The position numbers and the translations under genes were made by a program. Below, one piece after another: positions 1 through 5,380 of a stretch of 5,988 nt of DNA. Location of the stretch: positions 1 to 5,988 of the forward strand of contig MAXT01000163.1 in assembly GCA_001751225.1 (NCBI GenBank), written 5' to 3'. Source of the stretch: Desulfuromonadales bacterium C00003107. Lineage in GTDB: Bacteria; Desulfobacterota; Desulfuromonadia; Desulfuromonadales; Syntrophotaleaceae. The notes beneath the pieces are model-generated. The model searched no databases. It was not told the DNA's origin and worked only from the letters and a program-made list of their open reading frames with translations. Numbering within the stretch: the stretch's first letter is position 1; each line of letters begins with the position of its first letter.

Positions 1-40
1 CCGTAACAGCATGCTCCACGCAGTGGCAAGGCACTTTTTG

Positions 41-100
41 CTTCCTTTTTGTTGCCGCCTGGATAAAAAGGAAGGCGTCTGGCGGGACGCGACCCGCCGG
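41..100. repeat. Two adjacent stem-loops downstream of ubiD
   Basis: The first inverted repeat has perfect 10-bp arms, CTTCCTTTTT (41-50) and AAAAAGGAAG (65-74), around a 14-nt loop. The second, at 79-100, pairs CTGGCGGG with CCCGCCGG around ACGCGA, with six GC-rich perfect pairs plus one outer C-G and one wobble. In the minus direction the GC stem comes about 100 nt after the ubiD stop and is followed within some 13 nt by a T-run, so it could terminate ubiD transcripts, although the T-run is not adjacent as in a standard terminator. The layout resembles dispersed intergenic hairpin elements I recall from proteobacterial genomes, but copy number cannot be tested here. I see no gene in 1-204. 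Confidence 0.5.
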
Positions 101-204
101 TATTGACTCTCCGCTGAAATAAGCAAACTTAAACTCGCCTTTTCCGCTCAGCCATCGGAGTCCCACGGTTTATAGTCCTAGGGGCATCACCTGCACCCAG
201 CCAC

Positions 205-2046
205 TTAAATAACTCCATGCAGCGGCCCACCGGGCGCAGCAAGAGCATCCACCCTCTTTTCAATAGCAGGATCATCTTCCAGGGCCGGCGCATGGTGATC
301 CTTGCGACGAGCATCGATTACCAGCGCACCACTGCAACCCCAATGTTTAGAGACCGTTTCCGCGCCAATACCGTAACTATCGACAGCCGGATCAGAGCGA
401 GTAAAAGTGGCCCAGAGAAAGTTATTTAGGTTCTGAGCGGCCCAAGTACTGTCGTCTGTCAATATGATCAGTGGAAACCGATTAATGCTCTGTCCGGGAT
501 TGATCGAAGCACAGAACGACTGTGCTGTGGCATCGGCATCGCCCCGAGTGGCGCGGTGGGCCGGACCTTCAATAACCAGTACACCGGGTAGGGCCACGCG
601 CGGTTTACTGAAGCCGGCTGGCAGGCAGAGATCCGTGGGCAGTTCACTTGGTAATTGCCGTCGCACCGGACCTGTCGCCGCGATCACCAGCTTGGAGCCT
701 TGTTGAAATCCGCTGCCAGTATAGTCGAGGGTGTCGATGGTGGTGCGGGTGTGAAAGTGCAGGTCCCGTTGCCAGTCGACCCGCTCCAGCAGATGGCGGA
801 AGAAGGCCGGGATATCATGGATGTCGAGTTGCGGGTTATCCTGGCGGGCGACGATAAACAGGTATTTGGCCAGGGAGAGCTGGCCGGTGCCGAGCAGGGC
901 GCTGGCCTGGGTCAACAGTTCCTGCGGGGCCTGTTGCTCGGCAAAGGGGGCATAACGTTCGCTACCGATGGCCAGCAGCAGCGGGTGGACCCCGGCGGCA
1001 TCGACCGCATGTACCGCCTGCACGCCGGGCACCAATTCGGGGATCAACGGCCCGGTCAGTTCGTGAATAAAGGCACCAAAGGTGCTGTCCTCTTGGGGCG
1101 GACGACCCACGCTGGTAAAGGGCCAGATGGCGTCGCGCCGATGACTGACCCGATCCACTGCCAGTACCGGAAAGTCGTGCTGCAGGCTGTAGTAGCCGAG
1201 GTGGTCGCCAAAGGGGCCTTCCGGTAGGGTTTTGTTTGGAATCACCGTGCCGCTGATGCAGAAATCGACCTCAGCGGGAATCGGTAATTGGCCAGGCTGG
1301 CAGATTAAGGGGACGCGTCTCCCACCGAGTAAACCAGCGAAGCAGAGTTCTGGCATGCCTTCCGGCAGGGGCATGACCGCCGCCATGGTCAGGGCTGGTG
1401 GGCCACCAACGAAAATATTGACTCGAAAAGGTTCGCCACGCTCCAGGGCCTCGCTATGGTGGCAGCCGATGCCGCGATGGAGTTGGTAGTGCAGGCCGAC
1501 CTCCTCGTTCAGGCGGTAGCGGTTGCCTGCCAGTTGGACCCGATACATGCCCAGATTGGAATGACGCCAGCCGGGGCGGCTGACACTTTCCGAATAGACC
1601 TGGGGCAGGGTGATGAAGGGCCCGCCGTCCTTGGGCCATGATTTGAGTTGCGGCAGATGCTCAATGCTGGTCTGGCAGTCGAGGGCCGGGCCTGTGCCTA
1701 CCTTGCGAGGCAGTAGTTGCAGGGCGCCACGCAGGGTGCTCGGCCAGGATGCCGGGGATTTCATCAGGCGCGTGGGGTCGGTTTTGAGGGACAAAAGATG
1801 TTGAACCGTTTGCAGCGTATCGCGGAATAGAAAGCGGGTTCGCTCCAGGGTGCCGAACAGGTTCCCAAGCATCGGGAAAGAGCAGTCTTTGACCTGAGTA
1901 AAGAGCAAAGCCGGTCCGCCGGATTGATAGACTCGGCGCTGCACAGCGGCAATTTCCAGGTCAGCGTCGAGCTCGGTGTCGATGCGCAGTAGTTGGCCGC
2001 TTCGTTCCAGATCATGTACGCATTCGCTGAGATTTCGATAGCCCAT
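205..2046 (-). CDS. UbiD family prenylated-FMN decarboxylase, long form
   Basis: The product is 613 aa. UbiD enzymes reversibly decarboxylate aromatic or unsaturated acids with prenylated FMN made by a UbiX partner, and they act in the cytoplasm. Counting from the chosen start, NLGMYR carries the expected catalytic Arg169, and EGPFGDH at 276-282 supplies Glu276 and Asp281, completing the family Glu-Arg-Glu/Asp set. Asn164, His190 (HRG) and Glu233 (GMPE) fit the metal/cofactor site. Classical UbiD is about 490 aa. Here roughly 145 residues follow, ending with GALVIDARRKDHHAP, as in long-form homologues of Bacteroidetes and deltaproteobacteria. The start at 2046 is preferred because AAGGAA (2055-2060) sits 8 nt upstream; an in-frame ATG at 2064 has a poorer site. 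The role could be menaquinone synthesis (an MqnL-like step) or aromatic-acid metabolism. No ubiX or men/mqn gene is in view, so the substrate is open. The family call is firm. Confidence 0.95.
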   Translation of the reverse strand: MGYRNLSECVHDLERSGQLLRIDTELDADLEIAAVQRRVYQSGGPALLFTQVKDCSFPMLGNLFGTLERTRFLFRDTLQTVQHLLSLKTDPTRLMKSPASWPSTLRGALQLLPRKVGTGPALDCQTSIEHLPQLKSWPKDGGPFITLPQVYSESVSRPGWRHSNLGMYRVQLAGNRYRLNEEVGLHYQLHRGIGCHHSEALERGEPFRVNIFVGGPPALTMAAVMPLPEGMPELCFAGLLGGRRVPLICQPGQLPIPAEVDFCISGTVIPNKTLPEGPFGDHLGYYSLQHDFPVLAVDRVSHRRDAIWPFTSVGRPPQEDSTFGAFIHELTGPLIPELVPGVQAVHAVDAAGVHPLLLAIGSERYAPFAEQQAPQELLTQASALLGTGQLSLAKYLFIVARQDNPQLDIHDIPAFFRHLLERVDWQRDLHFHTRTTIDTLDYTGSGFQQGSKLVIAATGPVRRQLPSELPTDLCLPAGFSKPRVALPGVLVIEGPAHRATRGDADATAQSFCASINPGQSINRFPLIILTDDSTWAAQNLNNFLWATFTRSDPAVDSYGIGAETVSKHWGCSGALVIDARRKDHHAPALEDDPAIEKRVDALAAPGGPLHGVI

Positions 2047-2054
2047 GGGTTGGA

Positions 2055-2060
2055 TTCCTT
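2055..2060 (-). promoter_or_regulatory. Shine-Dalgarno deciding the ubiD start
   Basis: On the minus strand AAGGAA lies 8 nt before the ATG at 2046. The upstream in-frame ATG at 2064 overlaps this region and is itself preceded only by a weak purine stretch (AGAG), so the internal ATG is chosen and the protein begins MGYRNL. Confidence 0.6.
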
Positions 2061-2083
2061 GCATGTGGCTCTAAAGCAATTTT

Positions 2084-2165
2084 ACCGCCGAGAACGCAGA
2101 GGGCGCTGAGAAAACAAAAGGGCAAATCGAACGCAGATAAAGGCGGGTACGCGCAGGTTAAATCA
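2084..2165. repeat. Degenerate short-period intergenic repeat
   Basis: Three 9-nt units run in tandem: GAGAACGCA (2090-2098), GAGGGCGCT (2099-2107) and GAGAAAACA (2108-2116). The 9-mer GAACGCAGA occurs exactly at 2092-2100 and again at 2129-2137. The stretch lies in the 5' region of ubiD, where I see no convincing sigma-70 promoter. Similar 'AACGCAGAG' strings recur between genes in a number of bacterial genomes as I recall them; their function is unknown to me. It could also be the remnant of a larger dispersed element. Confidence 0.45.
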
Positions 2166-2256
2166 AAATCGAAATTCGGTCATCCTGCAGGTTGCATCGC
2201 CTTAAGAAGTTATCTGGGTTCGGAAAAAAAGGTTTTGATTTGCGAGTTTGATACAG

Positions 2257-2280
2257 AAAAGGGGGCCTAAGCCCCCTTTT
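2257..2280 (-). terminator. Rho-independent terminator after the SHOCT lipoprotein gene
   Basis: There is a perfect 10-bp stem, AAAAGGGGGC (2257-2266) paired with GCCCCCTTTT (2271-2280), around a 4-nt loop. The GC core flanked by A4 and T4 is the classical form. It starts about 30 nt after the stop codon of the lipoprotein gene. It is symmetrical and could work in either direction, but only the minus-strand gene needs it. It separates that gene from ubiD, which must therefore have its own promoter or rely on readthrough. Confidence 0.85.
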
Positions 2281-2310
2281 CCTCAATCTTCAATTGCTCG
2301 ATGAAACCGA

Positions 2311-3333
2311 TTAGATGCTGTCGAGGATCTCCTGCTTCTTGGCCCGGAATTCCTGGTCATTGATCAGGCCCTTAGCTTTAAGTTGCTGCAGAATCTGCAG
2401 GCGCTGCTCAATCTTGTCGAGGCCGGCGGGTGCGGCAGGCGTCGGTGCAACAGCAGGCGCCGTTGCGCTGGCTGCAGGAGCTTGTTTCATCTGCTCGATG
2501 GTCTGTTTCATCTCCTGCAGTTCGCTACGCATCCGCTGCTGCTCCAGTTCGAGTTGGGCGCTCTCCTCCCGTACTTCGCTGGCTTCACGGAATGCTTCTT
2601 TGGCCGTTTCTTTGGCTTCTTTCTTCTCAGCCATGGCGGATTTCCAGAGCTGTGGGTCGGTATTCAGTACCAGCCAGTCGTGGCGCTCGCGACCGTCGAT
2701 GGTTTTCGTCTTCAGGCCAGCCTCAGGCATAATCTGCCAGGTCGTGATTTTTCTTCTGGGATTTGGCGGCGTGTATTTGCGACTGCCAGGAACGAGTGGG
2801 TACAGGCGGCGTTCGGTGGCCTCGATGTATTCCTCATGCAGATCGCCGATGATAAGATTGAACTGACCGTTTTCCACAAAGGCTCTATAGGTCGAAACGG
2901 AACGGTCCTTAGAAAAAGAGATGAAGTCTCGGTGGATGCCGGTGATGGCAAAGGTAACGTCTTCGCGGGGACCAGCCTGGGTCAAACCGCTACTAATCGC
3001 CTCGCCGAGAAGCTCTAATTCCTTAAAGGTGAAGACCGGTACCGGTTTTTCCTGTTTCTCAAACTGGACATCCAGCGATCCGAGCATGTTGCGAATTTGT
3101 TCCGCGGAGAGGCTGGCTGGATGATCGTTGGCCGGGGGCGGGGTAGTGGCCCGGTCCTGAGACTCGATGCGCACAAACTGGTCGCGGTGTTTCCAGATGA
3201 CAGAGCTGATTTCGGCGTTTTTGCCCCCCAGCAGGTTGGCTCCGCAGCCAGAAAGTATCAGAGCCAGAACAGCAGCGAGAATCATGCGCCCGTACAGCGC
3301 CTTACACTTGCCGAAAACAGTCTTGCGCCCCAT
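2311..3333 (-). CDS. Lipoprotein with coiled coil and C-terminal SHOCT domain
   Basis: The product is 340 aa. A basic N-terminus (RK, K, K, R) and a hydrophobic stretch at 17-28 end in the lipobox LSGC with the lipidated Cys30, so the protein should be exported and membrane-anchored. Residues 31-60 lead into a Pro-rich stretch near 64-72. Residues 75-225 form a mixed alpha/beta region I do not recognise. Residues 231-284 are Glu/Lys/Gln-rich with heptad-like spacing and predict a coiled coil. Residues 285-303 are an Ala/Pro/Thr linker. Residues 305-340 match the SHOCT pattern: an amphipathic helix with LQQLKAKGLI, then NDQEFRAKKQEIL. SHOCT modules usually end otherwise unrelated proteins and are thought to mediate oligomerisation. 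The start is supported by AAGGAG 6 nt upstream (3340-3345). It is monocistronic, with its own promoter and terminator. Its specific function is unknown. Confidence 0.93.
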   Translation of the reverse strand: MGRKTVFGKCKALYGRMILAAVLALILSGCGANLLGGKNAEISSVIWKHRDQFVRIESQDRATTPPPANDHPASLSAEQIRNMLGSLDVQFEKQEKPVPVFTFKELELLGEAISSGLTQAGPREDVTFAITGIHRDFISFSKDRSVSTYRAFVENGQFNLIIGDLHEEYIEATERRLYPLVPGSRKYTPPNPRRKITTWQIMPEAGLKTKTIDGRERHDWLVLNTDPQLWKSAMAEKKEAKETAKEAFREASEVREESAQLELEQQRMRSELQEMKQTIEQMKQAPAASATAPAVAPTPAAPAGLDKIEQRLQILQQLKAKGLINDQEFRAKKQEILDSI

Positions 3334-3384
3334 TGCGATCTCCTTCGATTGAATTGAAATGAATAGCTATCTGACAACTACACG

Positions 3385-3413
3385 ATAATAAGGTCGAACC
3401 TGTTGCAGGTCAA
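3385..3413 (-). promoter_or_regulatory. Sigma-70 type promoter of the SHOCT lipoprotein gene
   Basis: On the minus strand the -35 box TTGACC (3408-3413) is followed by exactly 17 nt and then the -10 box TATTAT (3385-3390). Both boxes match consensus at five of six positions. Transcription would start near 3378, giving a leader of about 45 nt. An inverted repeat, ACCTG-N3-CAGGT (3398-3410), fills much of the spacer and overlaps the -35 box, a position suited to a repressor. Confidence 0.75.
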
Positions 3414-3452
3414 ACAGTTTTTGGTTTTTCCTGGGCTAGGATTGACAATAAA

Positions 3453-3480
3453 AAAGCGGGCCGGTTTCCCGGCCCGCTTT
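3453..3480 (-). terminator. Strong rho-independent terminator after the mini-lipoprotein gene
   Basis: A perfect 12-bp stem pairs 3453-3464 with 3469-3480 around a 4-nt loop. Read on the minus strand the loop is GAAA, a stabilising GNRA tetraloop, and the stem runs into TTTTT. It lies 22 nt after the stop codon of the 56-residue lipoprotein gene and insulates that gene from the SHOCT lipoprotein promoter downstream. Confidence 0.92.
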
Positions 3481-3502
3481 AATAAACACCTGTCAGTCAG
3501 CC

Positions 3503-3673
3503 TTAATGTCCGTGGGCTGACTCATAAGCGCTCATACCTTCCTCTACGGTAAATTCTACACCGCAGGTCGTGCATTTGATCAGGGTCTTGTCGCTGGGCA
3601 TCTTCTTGGCTGGCGTGCAACCAAATGCCGCCAGAGCAAGAACCAATGTTGTCAGTGCAACCACTTTACGCAT
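3503..3673 (-). CDS. Small lipoprotein (56 aa) with CxxC and HxH motifs
   Basis: The translation begins MRKVVALTTLVLALAAFGC, an n-region of Arg-Lys, a hydrophobic stretch and a lipobox-like AFGC with Cys19 as the lipidation site. The mature chain would be only 38 aa. It contains Lys-Cys34-Thr-Thr-Cys37-Gly followed by VEFTVEEGM and ends in His54-Gly-His56. CxxCG followed by a short beta-like stretch is the shape of half a zinc ribbon, and the two terminal His could complete a four-ligand site. The ATG at 3673 has AAAGGA 8 nt upstream; the in-frame ATG at 3682 lies too close to that site. It is followed by a strong terminator. No terminator separates it from the porin 124 nt upstream, so some co-transcription is possible. 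I do not know a named family. Metal binding is inferred from the ligands only. Confidence 0.85.
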   Translation of the reverse strand: MRKVVALTTLVLALAAFGCTPAKKMPSDKTLIKCTTCGVEFTVEEGMSAYESAHGH

Positions 3674-3736
3674 GATGTTCATCCTTTTGTTCGAGACTTT
3701 CGGTTCAAACTGTCGGAATTACAGTAGCATGGTTTC

Positions 3737-3764
3737 ATGATAACACCTGATTTCCAGCTTGCAA
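3737..3764 (-). promoter_or_regulatory. Possible sigma-70 promoter of the mini-lipoprotein gene
   Basis: On the minus strand TTGCAA (3759-3764) is followed by 16 nt and then TATCAT (3737-3742), preceded by TGT as in an extended -10. The -10 matches consensus at five of six positions and the -35 at four of six. It would give a leader of roughly 55-60 nt. It is plausible but not strong. Confidence 0.45.
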
Positions 3765-3775
3765 GTCCCCTTCTG

Positions 3776-3787
3776 TGTCAAATGACA
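3776..3787. promoter_or_regulatory. Palindrome between porin and mini-lipoprotein genes
   Basis: TGTCA-AA-TGACA is a perfect inverted repeat with a 2-nt centre, 11-22 nt past the porin stop codon and just upstream of the candidate -35 of the mini-lipoprotein gene. Flanking CTG/CAG bases extend the symmetry imperfectly. No T-run follows on either strand, so it is not an intrinsic terminator. It is more likely a binding site or chance. Confidence 0.3.
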
Positions 3788-3797
3788 GCAGTGTTTC

Positions 3798-5003
3798 TTA
3801 CCAGAGGAAGAAGGTGCCAAGGCTGATTTGCTCGGCTTGCCAGTCTTCGCCGTTGTGCCACTCGTGGTCGAGGAGGCTGATTTCACCGACGAGCTTGAGG
3901 TTGGGGGTGATGTCCTGGGTGACCATGAAGGTCAGCATGGCCATGGTCTCGATCCAGGCTGGATCACCTGCTAGGCGCTCTGCCTTGTCAGCGCTTGTTT
4001 CGTCCATTTCGTTGGCGCCGTAACTTAAGCCGAACCGGGTCTTGCCTTCGTTGGCCATGGTGTAGGTGATCTGGGCAATGTAGCCATAGGTTTCGCGCTC
4101 TTCGCCAGCAGCGTCAATGGCGTCGCCGGTGAACATCAAGTCAGTGCCGAGGGCTTCGCCTGTGAAGGCGGAACCGGACAGTTCGAAACCACCCATGCCG
4201 ACTACTACGCCGGCGCTGATGCCCCATGCGGTAGCGTCGTCGGAGCTGTCTTGATCTTCAAGTGCCTGCCACATGCCGTTGGAGTAGGCCTTGAGGGTGT
4301 TGCCGTCGCCGAAAGTGCCAGCGTAGGACAGTTCGCCTTCCATGCGGGGCGTTTTGTTCTCGTCAAAGTCGCCAATGGTAGCAGGGTCGTAGGCGCCAAT
4401 GGCAATCTTGAAGCCGGCCATATCAGGAGAGGTGTAGCGGACCTGGGCGTTGAAGTTAGGGTAGAGGTAACCGTAGCCGATGCGGCCAAGGGTGACGCCG
4501 GCGCCGCTGAGGCCGGTAGCGGTGCCGAGGTGGCCGGCACCCATCAGGGTCTGCTCGGTGAGCAGGTTCTGGCCGAGGAACAGGCTCAGGCCTTTACCGA
4601 TCATCAATTGGCCGAAGTTGCCATCGATGGTGAAGAAGACTTCACGCATGTCGATCTGGCTGTCAAGCTTATTCTTGTCTTTCCCGTGGGCGGACGAGGG
4701 ATAGAAGCCGAAGCGGGCGCCCATGTCGAGGCCATTCATGGTCGGGGCCTTGATGTTGAAGGCCAGAATGTTCGGCAAAAAGCCGTTTTTGATGCGGATA
4801 CCGTCTTCTTCAGTAACGAAGTCAGTGTTGACGAGGTCAGGCGCGCTATCGGAAGTCTGATAGGTGGCGAACAGGTTAACCATACCGTCGGTGCTGAAGG
4901 ACCAGCCGTCAGCGCCGCCGATTACGATGGCCGCTGAAGCGGTGGATGCGAAGAACATCATGGCCGCTAAAAGGGCCAGTACGGAAATCTTAGTAAATCT
5001 CAT
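3798..5003 (-). CDS. Outer-membrane beta-barrel porin
   Basis: The product is 401 aa. The signal peptide begins MRFTKISVLALL, continues through a hydrophobic core and is probably cleaved after Ala24 (ASTASA), leaving a mature chain of about 377 aa. The mature part has alternating polar/hydrophobic stretches typical of transmembrane beta strands, for example ARFGFYP, AQVRYTSP, FKIAIGAYD and YGYIAQITYTM, joined by acidic Gly/Asp-rich loops. It contains no cysteine. The chain ends in FFLW: the terminal aromatic residue is the usual signal for Bam-dependent barrel insertion. It looks like the general porins of deltaproteobacteria; whether it is selective for a particular solute cannot be read from the sequence. 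AGGAGG (5013-5018) lies 9 nt before the ATG at 5003. An in-frame ATG at 5111 would place 36 hydrophilic residues before the signal peptide and is rejected. It is predicted to be transcribed from a sigma-54 promoter through a long structured leader. Confidence 0.9.
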   Translation of the reverse strand: MRFTKISVLALLAAMMFFASTASAAIVIGGADGWSFSTDGMVNLFATYQTSDSAPDLVNTDFVTEEDGIRIKNGFLPNILAFNIKAPTMNGLDMGARFGFYPSSAHGKDKNKLDSQIDMREVFFTIDGNFGQLMIGKGLSLFLGQNLLTEQTLMGAGHLGTATGLSGAGVTLGRIGYGYLYPNFNAQVRYTSPDMAGFKIAIGAYDPATIGDFDENKTPRMEGELSYAGTFGDGNTLKAYSNGMWQALEDQDSSDDATAWGISAGVVVGMGGFELSGSAFTGEALGTDLMFTGDAIDAAGEERETYGYIAQITYTMANEGKTRFGLSYGANEMDETSADKAERLAGDPAWIETMAMLTFMVTQDITPNLKLVGEISLLDHEWHNGEDWQAEQISLGTFFLW

Positions 5004-5354
5004 CTTGTGTAGCCTCCTGATTACATAGATATACACGGTTTGTCGAATTTGCAGGCGCTGGGATGGGTCGCCTGCAGAACTTCTTTCGAAGTCCGGTCCA
5101 AAAACCTCCATCTTTTACCTTTTTTGCCGACTCTTGGGTGGGAAGCTGTTTGCTGGCTTACCAGAAAAAGGGCTCAAAGAGCATCTTTTTCCCGGGTACG
5201 GTATTTCAGCAGTGGTCAGCCATACCAAGAGTCGCGAGTTCCCGGTTGGGGTGTAACACGGGAACCGGTTGATCGTTTAACAGGACTTGCCTTGCTGCCA
5301 GTTGCACCTCCTTTCTGGAAAAGCTTTGGTTTGCATTTTAGAAATAAACAGCCG
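5004..5354 (-). promoter_or_regulatory. Long structured 5' leader of the porin mRNA
   Basis: About 350 nt separate the predicted sigma-54 transcription start (near 5354) from the porin start, with no convincing ORF. In transcript order I see: a hairpin at 5265-5238 (GTTCCCG/CGGGAAC extended by GTT/AAC with one bulged base); a perfect 10-bp long-range stem, CGACTCTTGG (5234-5225) with CCAAGAGTCG (5137-5128), enclosing 87 nt; inside it GAAAAAG/CTTTTTC (5191-5185 with 5170-5164) capped by GCTC/GAGC; also GGTAT/ATACC (5226-5222 with 5204-5200), which competes for two bases of the long stem; and near the ribosome site TGCAGGCG/CGCCTGCA (5076-5069 with 5057-5050). Several stable pairings, including mutually exclusive ones, suggest a regulatory leader. 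I did not recognise c-di-GMP, cobalamin or other familiar riboswitch cores. Confidence 0.5.
5164..5191 (-). promoter_or_regulatory. Attenuator-like hairpin inside the porin leader
   Basis: On the minus strand GAAAAAG and CTTTTTC form a 7-bp A/U-rich stem. It is separated by a small internal loop from a GCTC-TTT-GAGC tip, and the CTTTTT arm doubles as a U-tract. The stem is weaker than the two true terminators in this window, so it may be a pause site or conditional terminator rather than a constitutive stop. Its position, about 165 nt into the leader and inside the long-range stem, fits attenuation. Confidence 0.35.
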
Positions 5355-5365
5355 TTTTAACAAGG

Positions 5366-5380
5366 GCAATTTCGGTGCCA
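5366..5380 (-). promoter_or_regulatory. Sigma-54 (RpoN) promoter of the porin gene
   Basis: On the minus strand TGGCAC (5375-5380), five bases, then TTGC (5366-5369). The invariant GG and GC are separated by exactly 10 nt, as required for the -24/-12 elements of RpoN promoters. The predicted start is near 5354. The overlapping TTGACA (5383-5388) has no acceptable -10 box at 16-18 nt, so sigma-70 use is less likely. Sigma-54 promoters need an activating ATPase bound upstream, so porin synthesis would be conditional. The gene controlled could in principle be a small RNA made from the leader instead of the porin. Confidence 0.75.

Noticed and set aside
655..1227. 190-codon plus-strand frame inside ubiD.
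   Set aside because: It is the antisense shadow of a well-conserved enzyme; the translation has no family features.
3674..3797. Intrinsic terminator after the porin.
   Set aside because: Only the TGTCAAATGACA palindrome is present and no T-run follows it on the minus strand.
4251..4937. 228-codon plus-strand frame opposite the porin.
   Set aside because: Antisense shadow caused by the codon bias of the porin gene; Val/Gly/Ala-rich with no domain.
5022..5043. Possible sigma-70 promoter TCGACA / TGTAAT just before the porin.
   Set aside because: The spacing is 15 nt and the start would fall on or next to the Shine-Dalgarno.
5004..5111. An in-frame ATG at 5111 with an AAGG upstream would extend the porin by 36 residues.
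   Set aside because: The extension is hydrophilic and would precede an intact signal peptide; the ATG at 5003 has a perfect AGGAGG at 9 nt.
5205..5222. Mini-ORF ATG-GCT-GAC-CAC-TGC-TGA in the porin leader as a leader peptide.
   Set aside because: No Shine-Dalgarno, only five codons, and no run of a regulatory amino acid.
5266..5354. c-di-GMP (GEMM) or cobalamin riboswitch suggested by GCAAACC and GGTGCAACTGG in the first part of the leader.
   Set aside because: The remaining conserved core bases and tetraloop-receptor elements of those classes are not found in the right order.
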